Part shown: positions 9,482 through 19,321 of the stretch, piece by piece
Layout of the letters: every line of letters starts with the position of its first letter
Position numbering within the stretch: position 1 is the first letter of the stretch
Notes under the pieces: generated by a model
What the model was told of the DNA's origin: nothing
Database searches by the model: none
What the model saw: the letters and a program-made list of their open reading frames with translations, nothing else
Assembly (NCBI RefSeq): GCF_000006405.1
Contig: NW_003201482.1
Location: forward strand, 20,874-57,368
DNA length: 36,495 nt
Source: Perkinsus marinus ATCC 50983
Lineage: Eukaryota; Perkinsozoa; Perkinsida; Perkinsidae
Reading direction: 5' to 3'
Program-made: the position numbers and the translations under genes

Positions 9482-12065
9482 CGGTGTAATACAATCCGGC
9501 AATCGCAACTTTTTGCTAATATTGCGGATTTGCCGAATGCTATAATTTCTGACAGTCTCACTTTTTTGCTCTTTTGTATGTGCTGCTTCCTCAGTTACAA
9601 AGTAGCAACCACATTTACAACCGGGCAATTTCTGGTATAGGTTTTAGCAACCCAATGTTGAAAGTAGCAAATCCAAAAGTGTTTTCCAGCAAGTCGCTCT
9701 TTTTTGCTCTTTTTTTGCTGCATTGTATATTTCCTCGGAATGTTTTACACGCTGGCACTTTTGCCCAAGTGGGCTTCGCCCGCACGTTTTCGTTATTCTG
9801 GCAAGTTGTACTCATTTGCTGTTTGATATGTTTTGCGTTGTAATTACATGGTCTGGCATATTTCAAGGTTTGCCCTTGTGTGATGTTCCTGCATGAAATA
9901 TACAAATCGGCAGTTGCCGGTATGTGACAACGCTGCGCTACTTTTATGTTTCGGCTATTTGCTCTCTTGTAACTTACGCCCTGCGAGAATATATACTAGC
10001 GTTTTGCTCACTCGCTCAAACTCCGTCTCTGTTAGCGTTATTAGCAAACTTGTTATTTTGCATTATTCGTACGAGCAATATACAATCGAGCAAACATAGT
10101 TATGGGATAGCGTTTCTCGTTCGATTACGGTATTACGCCTTATATCTTACGCTCCAGAACATGCTCATGCCCTGTGCACTTACTAAGTATCTTATCTATC
10201 AAAGGTGTCACACTTTGTGTCTCACTTAAAGCGAGTCACTTAGTATCGGGTCCAAGCGTGATAGCACTCTAGTGAGATATATCATTCACTCCCAAGTCAG
10301 CGCGAGTTATGATCAATGCTGAATACCAAAAACATGATTACTCTTGCACGTCGCGATTAAATAAGATGAGATAACAGTTAAATTGAGTCCCATCTACGAG
10401 TATCCTCTCTCTTGTTGTATCGTATCAGTTGTGTCTCATGGTTTGGTACGATTGTACGTATTGACGACTCAACAATACCCACAAGTTGAACCCTTGAGTA
10501 GGCATTAGGTAAGTATTACGGGCAATTTTGACATTGTGGCACTTATCGGAGTGCCTCTAAGGAGCTATTATTATGGACTGTGCAGAGATGTAGAAGAATT
10601 GTACAGGGGAAACGCAACATGGACAGAATTACTAGATATGAACTCTACAGCCCTTCGCACACAATATTCACTCCCGGGCTCCACTAGAGTTACTATGAGG
10701 GGTTGCATAAGAAGCATATTGAGGAACGTGCAAATTTTTCTCTACCAATCACCGAGACAGTTACTTATAGCAACTACAACAGCTGAGCACCACTGAGGTG
10801 CCTACCTTACTGCGAGTGCGTACATGGTCGCTAGTCTCCAGTGATGGGAGAAACTTCTTCGATTCCTCACGCTCGTCCTCTTTCGACCGCTTGTGCTGCA
10901 ATTCTTTTGCCGCGTGGCTCTCGTACTCCTCCACCAATAAAATAACATTGGTGTTAGACGAGTACTTTCGCACTATCTCCTCACATCTGGTACCTCGGGA
11001 GAACTTGTTCAGCGCCGGGTAGATGCGGAGTGCTAACTTAGCACTGCTAAGCCAGCCTGCCTCTTTCCTCGATAATTTCGATGTTCGCGAGGGGCATCTT
11101 TCTGCAATGACCAGTATTTGCTCAGACCACCGAAGAGCATAATAGGCCACGTAAGGATCAGGATGCGTGTATGAAAGTCACGACATCTCGCATGGGCACC
11201 ACTGGGGTGCCTGCAATACAGCACTACACTGCAGATGAGTGATCCACGTTGATCCAAATGAGTGATCTCGGATCACTCAGTACGAGTGATTCCGCCCAAT
11301 ACGAACTACCACGTAAACACAAATCCTCTCCCTCGTTGTTCTGTGACCATGTGCGAACTGCAATGATGTGGAAAATATGAAAATCCAACGAACCCTTAAC
11401 GAACCTAAGTCTTTACTAACGAGTCGTTAGTAACGACCTACTACCACCTACAATAGTCCATCCATCATTCTCCCAGTGCTGCAACTATACTTATCTATAT
11501 CGACAGAACCAAAGAACTTTGCAAAATAGCCACCACTCAGAGACTTCGAAACTATAATGCAATGCTCAACACAATCACCAATGACCCACCATTGGTGGGC
11601 CACCAAGGTTAGAATCTCGCGTGCGAAATTTCAATTTCTTCTTCCGATTGTAGAACAGCAAAAATTTGCTCCATTGCGGGGTTGTCCATTCGTAAAGCGG
11701 CAAATTGCTACTCTGAAAAGTAGCAATTTGCTCAATAGTAGAAGGAGCAATTTATCGGGTTGCCCCTTCTTTGAGCAAAATTGCTCAATTTTGTCACATA
11801 GTAGCACTTCACATAGCGGCAGCTTTTATATATTCTAGCAATTTTCTGAAATATAAACAAGCAAACGATATTCATTCGAGCAGTTTCTGTTATACAAAAT
11901 GGCAAATTTGCGTTTTTGTGAAGCGAATTTTGCTACTTTGCTCTTCTGTATATCAGCCATAGCATTTTTACACACTAGCACAACAGCAAAAGCCGCAGGA
12001 AATATACATTCCAGCTAATTAGCACTTTTTTGCTATTTGCTCCTTTGCTATTTTGTAACTGAGCC
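9482..12065. mobile_element. 2.58-kb non-autonomous DNA transposon-like insertion, Mutator-like by target duplication
   Basis: The element is bounded by direct copies of GTTTTCGAC at 9473-9481 and 12066-12074. G6 has a single such site (17464-17472) with no insert, so the ends are defined by comparison. The two ends share an inverted pattern: TACAA-N4-GCAA near the left end, and the reverse complement of TTGCTATTTTGTAACTGAG (12045-12063) at the right. A nearly exact inverse partner of the latter lies at 9590-9608. Both terminal 450-600 bp are packed with AGCAA/TTGCT motifs, typical of subterminal transposase-binding repeats. The interior has a - strand open frame (10761-11150) and a + strand one (10536-10796), neither recognised as transposase. 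Nine-bp target duplications are typical of Mutator-like elements; this class assignment is tentative. Confidence 0.75.
10761..11150 (-). CDS. Unrecognised open frame inside the 2.58-kb element
   Basis: A 129-codon frame with a Lys/Glu/Arg-rich centre (KRSKEDEREESKK) that could form a helix. It resembles no transposase I know, and has no zinc finger or visible catalytic DDE pattern. It could be a captured host-gene fragment or a chance frame. Its position within the element is the only context. Confidence 0.2.
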   Translation of the reverse strand: MAYYALRWSEQILVIAERCPSRTSKLSRKEAGWLSSAKLALRIYPALNKFSRGTRCEEIVRKYSSNTNVILLVEEYESHAAKELQHKRSKEDEREESKKFLPSLETSDHVRTRSKVGTSVVLSCCSCYK

Positions 12066-12528
12066 GTTTTCGACTACAACCTCTTCACCGACTACTGACC
12101 TGGATGACCGTGAGCGTTGTAACCTCTATTGCAAAAGTGAGGTTGAAGTCCGTCTATTACGGCTCTCAACTTGAGATCTCCGGTTCTCCATTTCAGTTGA
12201 AAACGGGGCCGCAAGCTACTGCAAACATTGGCTGACCCACCCAGTGTGCATGACAGGGAATCAACCTTGCTCGGCAGATGTTTGTGATGGTAACGTGCGA
12301 AATGTGGAGTCTTGTGGTCCCATTATGATATGTAGCTAACCGTTCCTCCTCAGTTCGACCTGGTGCTACGATTCCACCTCGACCTACGCCCCCCAAGGAA
12401 ACTGCCGATGCCTGTGATCGGTACTGTCAAGATCTCAATAATCCCGCAAGTTATTGCAAGTGGTGGCGGACTCCACCAGTATGCCACTTGGGTAATCAGT
12501 TCTGTGGCAGTCTAGCTGTATGCGAACC

Positions 12529-12660
12529 TACGACTACAACTACGACTACAACTACGACTACGACTACGACTACGACTACGACTACAACTACAACTACAAC
12601 TACAACTACAACTACAACTACAACTACGACTACGACTACGATAACAAGTACGACAACTAC
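12529..12660 (+). repeat. Thr-codon microsatellite (ACN)n in G4 exon 3
   Basis: A run of alternating ACG, ACA and ACT codons encodes over 30 consecutive Thr, following module 2. The matching tract in G6 (about 17925-17960) has only about a dozen Thr codons, so it has expanded or shrunk since duplication. Threonine tracts of this kind fit an O-glycosylated spacer. Confidence 0.9.
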
Positions 12661-12946
12661 TTCTACAACTACTACTGCGTCTGCTCTCACAACCACTACG
12701 ACTCAGCCTACATCAACCTTTGTTTTCACGCCATCTTCAGCAACTCCTACAACTACTGAAACCATGACAACTACATCCGTAATCCCTACCAGTTCGCCCA
12801 CGACTTCAACACCGCGTGTTATCCCCAGTGCAACGCCAGTTATTCCCAGCGCAACGCCAGTTATCCCTAGCGCCACGCCTGACATCCCTAGTGCAACACC
12901 CAATATCCCTGCATCGCCATCTGTCAACCCTCCTGGGTTGCGGTAA

Positions 12947-13800
12947 CCGTTTGGTAGTTCAAGTTAGTTGTTTACGGTGGCGATGCGCATATCTGAGGAA
13001 GATGCTTCACTTCTCGTTCTTCGCCAACCTAAGACCATTTTTTTGCATGTCAGATTCGTAAACCGATTCAAACCCGTAGTCTTTCATTCAATCCCAGTTG
13101 GTGTCGTGTTTGTAGTGTTATTCACAATAAATACCCTCGAGACGAACACATTCCGAAAAACGGTGACATGGATACTTCTGAGTGCACTAACTGTGTTGAG
13201 TTCATCAGTGCCATAGCGCCCCTATGGGTTGCTGATTTCCGCAAGTGTTGGATGGGACGCGGGAATTCGCATAATAAGGTGATCCGCAACGGCTCCACTA
13301 CGATAAAGTTTATATGACTGAGTCATGTAGCTTTAATCGTTACCTAAGTCACTGAACGTGTCGCTACCCTTGAATGTGTTCTACTCGAGTCCTGAACGTC
13401 ATTCAATACTCTGTAACATGTAGACGCTCCCGAATGGCGGTGTCGAACCCGCGACGCGTTTGAGTAGTACAGGTTTCTAGTGTTTGTCCTTGACCCGATA
13501 TATGAAGCGCACATAACTTGCTACACGTTAGTAACTCGCGGCGTGTAACTATTGTTGCTTCGTCGGTTAGTATTGAGTAACGACGTTCTCTCACTGGTAT
13601 GGGAACCACCTCACAGACACACTGAGATATTCTCAGTGCATTCTCAGTGAGAATGCATCTGCAGACTATAGCGAAGACAGCCGACAGGCGGTTCTGTAGA
13701 CAGGCGATTCTGGAATTGATTCTGAGCATCGAAATCGATTTATTGAACGACCCCACTGGAGCGAGCTCATACGTGTCCCGCACCGGCAAGATTCCAGCGT
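12947..13800. other. Duplicated intergenic segment between G4 and G5
   Basis: This stretch aligns with 18324-19150 between G6 and G7 at high identity. The main difference is an extra piece near 13621-13656 that carries an 8-bp inverted repeat (GCATTCTC and GAGAATGC around AGT). The - strand open frame at 13403-13855 is broken in the other copy and is not supported. Confidence 0.6.
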
Positions 13801-13848
13801 TGAGCTCGCCTGGAACGGGAAGATACTCGGAGAACGAATCTTGACTGC
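13801..13848 (+). promoter_or_regulatory. Conserved upstream element of G5
   Basis: TGAGCTCGCC, then AACGGG, AAGATA, 11 nt and AATCTT (inverted repeat 13820-13842, one arm mismatch), then GACTGCG. It lies 130 bp before the G5 ATG. It matches the elements of G3 and G7 and the orphan at 3123. Confidence 0.5.
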
Positions 13849-13971
13849 GACGCAATCGTGTAATACACGCTAATGAGCTTAAATGAACTTCCTAATTTAA
13901 GCCACGAAGATTCCCGGTCCGTCGTTTTCATACTATTCCGTTTTCAGCCTGTTCCGGCCAGCACTCACCCT

Positions 13972-16126
13972 ATGCTCGTCCGCCTTGCTATAGTCTTGCC
14001 TGTACTGGGCTTCTCACAGGACTCTGGTGATCGGAGGAGAATTCAAGGCTTAACTTCAACTACACCACCAGATTCTACCACTCCCGAGAATCGCCAAGTA
14101 TGCGACTACTATTGCCAATGTAAGCCAGGCATCTAAATTTAACACCAACTCCACTCTTTTATCAGATCTCAACGGTCCTTCGAGCTACTGCAAATACTGG
14201 CAATCTCCTCGTGTCTGCCAAGGTGGAGATCAGCCGTGCTCCATCGATGTTTGTGATGGTAAAGCCGATCTGTGAGCTGATATGAAATACACTTCTTCAG
14301 TTCCCGATGGTGCTACTATTGCCCCTATTCCAACGCCTTCTCCTGTTGATGCCGAAGCATGTGATCGATACTGCATGCTTCTTAATGGTCCATCAAGTTA
14401 TTGTAAGTATTGGCAGTCCCCTTCGGTCTGCCTGTACGGCGACCAGCCTTGTGATGACGTGAGCACCTGTCAAGCCCCTATCGTCGGTTTTACGACCTTC
14501 GACTTGGACGGGGATCAGCACGTCGGTCCTTCAGCTGCATGCGATCTGTACTGCCAAGGATTGAACGATGACGAGAGCTACTGCAAACACTGGCAGAATC
14601 CTGCAGTTTGTCATTCTGGCGATCAACCATGTGGACCAACTGTGTGCGATCCCACTGATACGACCGCAGTCGTCTCGACCACTGCAGTGTCCACTGCCTC
14701 GGCCTCATCCAGCCCGACGACGACTCTTGTCACGACATTGGCTCCGACTACCACAACTGCTGTTGTCACTACTACTTCCGCTGGTACCTCCTTATCTCCG
14801 ACGACTGTTTCTCCCATCTTCGGTGGGGACTCAGATCCAACGACTCCCGAGTCAAGCGAGTGTGACCTCTACTGCAGGTCTCTGAATGGAGACAATAGTT
14901 ATTGCAAGTCCTGGTTGAGTCCTCCTGTATGCCAAAAGGGTGATCAGCGATGTGATCCATCTACCTGCATTGTGGAGACCACCGAGCCTATCTTCGGTGG
15001 AGATGCGGAGACAACTACCGCTACCTCTACAACTGATGACAATGCGGCATGCGATCATTATTGTAAACTTCTCAATGGTGAGGCTAGCTATTGCAAACAT
15101 TGGCAAACTCCTGCCGTTTGCATCTACGGCGATCAGCCCTGTGATGACGCTAACGTATGTAGATCGCCAATAGAAGGAGTCACCACTGCCGACTTGGATG
15201 GTGACAATCATACCGGTGAGTCTTCCGCCTGCGACGCATATTGCAAGGGCCTGAACGGTGTCACGAGTTATTGTAAGTACTGGCAGCATCCTGCTGTTTG
15301 TCTTGATGGTGATCAGCCTTGCGGACCTTCTGTTTGTGATCTATCAACGACGACATCCAGCCTCGCTTCAGAAGCAGTCTCTACTACGACTTCACCCGAG
15401 GAGACTACTATTCCTACGACTACAGCCGCTCCGACTTCAGCCACGACCACAGTCGCTACCGCAGTTAGCTCTACTACGGGCAGCGACTCTGCCATCACCA
15501 CCACGACTGCAGGAGGCCCATTGTTTGGTGGGGACGCTGATACATCGACATCTCCGGTGGTCGATGAAGGTTACGTTTGTGATTACTATTGCCAGCTGCT
15601 GAATGGTCCGGAGAGTTACTGCAAGTTCTGGCAGTCTCCTGCCGTTTGTCAATATGGAGACCAGCCATGTGGTGATGTTACAACATGCTCGTCGCCAATC
15701 ATTGGCACTTCAACTTATGACTTGGTTGGTGATCAACACGGCGGCTCTTCATCAGCCTGCGACTCATACTGCCAAGGGCTGAACGGCGACTCTAGCTATT
15801 GCAAATACTGGCAGAATCCCGCAGTTTGTCTTGGTGGTGACCAACCTTGTGGTCCGTCAATATGCGATCCTACAACTTCGACTGTCCCGGACTCCACTTC
15901 GTCGACTCCGCCTTCATCCGTATCGACCACTACGTCGGGAACTTCTCAGTCGGGGGCCACCACGTCACTCGTCTTCGGAGGCGACTCAGATTCGACCACC
16001 GAGGCCTCCAATGGGTGCGACACCTACTGTAAGGCTCTGAACGATGAATCCAGTTACTGCAAGTACTGGTTGGATCCTCCAGTCTGCCAAAGTGGAGATC
16101 AGGTGTGTGACCCTTCTGTTTGTTGA
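13972..16126 (+). CDS. G5: secreted nine-module cysteine-rich, mucin-like protein
   Basis: Predicted exons are 13972-14119, 14166-14258 and 14301-16126, with phase-1 GT-AG introns of 46 and 42 bp; the product is 688 residues. The start is the ATG of MLVRLAIV, aligned with the paralogues; an upstream in-frame ATG at 13873 would add 33 residues and bury the signal peptide. R-R-R-I-Q sits at residues 21-25. It has nine six-cysteine modules in the same 1+2+1+2+2+1 layout as G3, with FGGD tags and DLDGD linkers. It differs from G3 by scattered substitutions, mostly in the Thr linkers, while module cysteines are all kept. Exon 1 is identical in protein to G7. Secreted, no anchor, function unknown. 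Confidence 0.85.
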
Positions 16127-16435
16127 ACATCAGATCGGCGACGTATATTTCTTTCCGTCTCGGATAGGATTCCATTCAACTTATTCGATATATCCTCTCA
16201 GCATGTTGCTGATTTTTTGCACGTATGAATGCTACCGTATCACTCTATAAGAACTCTACCTCAGATGTATCCCCACAGATCATTTTGTATATCTCATCTC
16301 AGAGTTCGTGATTCATAGAATCATCGACCAGGATCACCATGTTGAGTTTGAGATTCCAATACGACCTGAGGCGCGAGGAGAATAATATTTTACCGAGGGA
16401 GTTCTCGTGATCGTCGACAGACGTGGAGCATCATT

Positions 16436-16557
16436 GGAGTTTCACCCGTTTTACGTGAAGTGGCGTAAAACTCCGTGAAAAACGCGATATTTGCGACTTG
16501 CAATAGCCGTGAAATATGTTTTTCACTAGTGTTTTTCATATCACGGGGGAAAACTCC
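16436..16557. mobile_element. 122-bp MITE-like insertion downstream of G5
   Basis: The matching flank of G3 reads straight through CATCATTAAACTC at 8571-8583, while after G5 the ATT is duplicated (16433-16435 and 16558-16560) around 122 extra bp. The ends are inverted: GGAGTTTCACCCGT at the left, and the complement of ACGGGGGAAAACTCC at the right. It encodes no protein. A 3-bp target duplication with short terminal inverted repeats suits a PIF/Harbinger-derived MITE, but this assignment is tentative. Confidence 0.75.
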
Positions 16558-17221
16558 ATTAAACTCTATCTACTAGAGCACAGGTCAGGAGTATATCAGT
16601 GACCGATTAGTGAAAATTCTTTTCAGCGTTGCAGTCAATAATGATATTCGAAACGATAGTAGTATTATCGATTTCACGCGTATGGGCAATGAGCTATCAT
16701 CTGTTACCCTAAATATCGACATCGACTAAGCCATGGTGATGTGAGGTTGGCCTACACAGGGATTATGCTTACACATGCGTTTAGACTATTCGATTCACTG
16801 TGAACTGACCAAGCTGTTCATCGACACTGTTTCGCCGGCTCGTCAGAACATCAACGTGAATGTGAGGGTCCAGCGGGAGCCGATGGGCTCTTGGGGAAGT
16901 CTGCTTCGTGATATTGGTCCAGGCGCGTGACAGGGCTGTCGCTGTATGGATGCCGATTCGACGAAAGGGCGGAAAGTGTACAGGAGTTTGCCAAGATATC
17001 CAAATGGATCCTCTAGGGTGGAATGTGGATGTCTCAATCTGGTCACATAAACATTCCGCACAGATCCCTGCTAATGGTGATTGAGAATGCTCAGAAGTTC
17101 AGTAAGTGATATGTGTAACGTTCTACGTTCGGGAGTAGTCTCCTTATGATCAAATTAAGTATCAACCACTGATGAGGTGTGAGTGGTGAACATACCGGTT
17201 GATATCTTTCATGGAATCTCC

Positions 17222-17257
17222 ACTCACCTGCAAGGATTCGCGATACTCTCGCTCGCC
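17222..17257 (+). promoter_or_regulatory. 36-bp conserved block upstream of G6
   Basis: The same block as upstream of G1 and G4, 133 bp before the G6 ATG, ending CTCTCGCTCGCC. Confidence 0.4.
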
Positions 17258-17389
17258 TCCGGTTACGATAGCCAACTACCGATCCTACCGAACTACCGGT
17301 ACCAATCCTATCCATCTTCGGCATGCAGCAGGTCTCAGAACCATCGAAACCTTACATTGGTTTCTGTCAGATTGTCTTCCGATCTATTC

Positions 17390-18323
17390 ATGATTCATCG
17401 TCTATCCCTAGCCGTCAGCACGCTCCTCTTGGCCACTGGTGACGCAGGTCTCAGAAGACTCCAGTTTTCAACTACAACCTCTTCGCCGACTACTGGCCTG
17501 GATGACCGTGAGCGTTGTAACCTCTATTGCAAAAGTGAGATTGAACTTCGTCTATTATGGCTCTCAACTTGAGATCTCCGGTTCTCCATTTCAGTTAAAA
17601 ACGGGGCCTCAAGCTACTGCAAACATTGGCTGACCCACCCAGTGTGCATGACAGGGAATCAACCATGCTCGGCGGATGTTTGTGATGGTAACGTGCTAAA
17701 TGTGGAGTGTTGTGGTCCCATTATGATATGTAGCTAACCGTTCCTCCTCAGTTCGACCTGGTGCTACGATTCCACCTCAACCTACGCCCCCCAAGGAGAC
17801 TGCCGATGCCTGTGATCGGTACTGTCAAGATCTCAATAATCCCGCAAGTTATTGCAAGTGGTGGCGGACTCCACCAGTATGCCACTTGGGTAATCAGTTC
17901 TGTGGCAGTCTAGCTGTATGCGAACCTACGACTACAACTACAACTACGACTACGACTACGATAAGAAGTACGACAACTACTTCTATAACCACTTCTACAA
18001 TTATTTCTACTACGTCTGCTCTCACAACTACTCCGACTCTGCCTACAACAACGTTAGTCTCTACGCCATCTTCGGCAACTCCTACAACTACTCAAACCGT
18101 GACAACTACATCCGTAATCCCTACCAGTTCATCCGCGACTTCAACACCGCGTGTTATCCCCAGTGCAACGCCAGTTATCCCCAGCGCAACGCCAGTTATC
18201 CCCAGCGCAACGCCAGTTATCCCCAGCGCAACGCCAGTTATCCCTAGCGCCACGCCTGACATCCCTAGTGCAACACCCAATATCCCTGCATCGCCATCTG
18301 TCAACCCTCCTGGGTTACGGTAA
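17390..18323 (+). CDS. G6: secreted two-module protein with Thr tract and heptad tail
   Basis: Predicted exons are 17390-17534, 17595-17687 and 17752-18323, with phase-1 GT-AG introns of 60 and 64 bp; the product is 269 residues. A signal peptide begins MIHRLSLAV, with R-R-L-Q at residues 22-25. Module 1 (CNLYC to SADVC) spans exons 1-2; module 2 (CDRYC to SLAVC, with W-W in place of the usual x-W) is in exon 3. A Thr-rich stretch follows, then SATPVIP heptads (four perfect copies against two in G4), and the NPPGLR end shared with G2 and G4. It is the intact twin of G4 and preserves the empty insertion site in exon 1. Secreted, no anchor, function unknown. Confidence 0.82.
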
Positions 18324-19150
18324 CCGTTTGATAGTTCCTAGTTAGTTGTTTACGGTGGCGATGCGCATATCTGAGGAAGATGCTTCACCTCTCGTTCATC
18401 GCCAACCTAAGACCATTTTTTTGCATGTCAGATTCGTAAATCGATTCAAACCCGTAGTCTTACATTCAATCCCAGTTGGTGTCGTGTTTGTAGTGTTATT
18501 CACAATAAATACCTCGAGACGAACACATTCCGAAAAACGGTGACATGGATACGTCTGAGTGCACTAACTGTGTTAAGTTCATCAATGCCATAGCGCCCCT
18601 ATGGGTTGCTGATTTCCGCAAGTGTTGGATGGGACGCGGGAATTCGAATAATAAGGTGATCCGCAACGTCTGCACTACGATAAAGTTTATATGACTGAGT
18701 TATGTAACTTTGATCGTTACCAAGGCCACTGAGCGTGTCGCTACTCGGATGTGTTCTACTCGAGTCCTGAACGTCAGTCAATAATCCGATACTCGTAGAC
18801 GCTCTCAAATGGCGGTGCCGAGCCCGCGACGCGTTTGAGTAGTACAGGTCTCGAGTGTTTGTCCTTGACTCGATATATGAATCGCACATAACTTGCTACA
18901 CGTTAGTAACTCGCGGCGTGCAACTATTATTGCTTCGTCGGTTAGTGTCGAGTAATGACCTTCTCTCACTAATATGGGAACCACCTCACAGACACACTGA
19001 GAATTCATCTGTAGACTAAAGCGAAGGCAGCCGACAGGCGGTTCTGTAGACAGGCAATCCTGGAAATGATTCTAAGTATTGAAATCGGTATATTGAACGA
19101 CCCCACTGGAGCGAGCTCATACGTGTCCCGCACCGGCAAGATTCCAGCGT
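18324..19150. other. Duplicated intergenic segment between G6 and G7
   Basis: Counterpart of 12947-13800. Open frames here are not conserved intact between the two copies, so none is supported as a gene. Confidence 0.6.
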
Positions 19151-19198
19151 TGAGCTCGCCTGGAACGGGAAGATACTCGGAGAACGAATCTTGACTGC
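19151..19198 (+). promoter_or_regulatory. Conserved upstream element of G7
   Basis: Identical in its core to the G5 element, with the inverted repeat at 19170-19192, 130 bp before the G7 ATG. Confidence 0.5.
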
Positions 19199-19321
19199 GA
19201 CGCAATCGTGTGATACACGCTAATGAGCTTAAATGAACTTCCTAATTTAAGCCACGAAGATTCCCGGTCCGTCGTTTTCATACTATTCCGTTTTCAGCCT
19301 GTTCCGGCCAGCACTCACCCT

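Larger units (their letters stand above)
9399..12946 (+). pseudogene. G4: two-module array gene split by a transposon in exon 1
   Basis: The gene is the twin of intact G6. Exon 1 is broken into 9399-9481 and 12075-12136 by an element plus its 9-bp target duplication; exons 2 and 3 are 12197-12289 and 12354-12946. Apart from the insertion, lengths (145, 93, 593 nt) and splice sites keep the frame of G6. The first part encodes the signal peptide and R-R-L-Q, then runs into a stop about 20 codons inside the element. Module 1 (CNLYC to SADVC) and module 2 (CDRYC to SLAVC) are intact. Exon 3 then has a Thr tract of more than 30 codons and SATPVIP-type heptads ending NPPGLR. The gene is probably dead unless the element is spliced out or excised. 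The insertion is recent, since the rest has not decayed. Confidence 0.8.
16127..17389 (+). repeat. Duplicated intergenic segment, copy B (G5 3' flank to G6)
   Basis: This is the counterpart of 8264-9398. It differs by the 122-bp insertion at 16436-16557 and by small indels. No gene of its own was seen. Confidence 0.8.

Noticed and set aside
12496-12759. Open frames of poly-Val (-) and Tyr-Asn-Asp (+) over the Thr microsatellite of G4
   Set aside because: They are frame shadows of the ACN repeat that encodes poly-Thr in the gene frame.
13403-13855. 150-codon - strand frame upstream of G5
   Set aside because: It is interrupted in the duplicated copy upstream of G7 and overlaps the conserved promoter element, so it is not a conserved gene.
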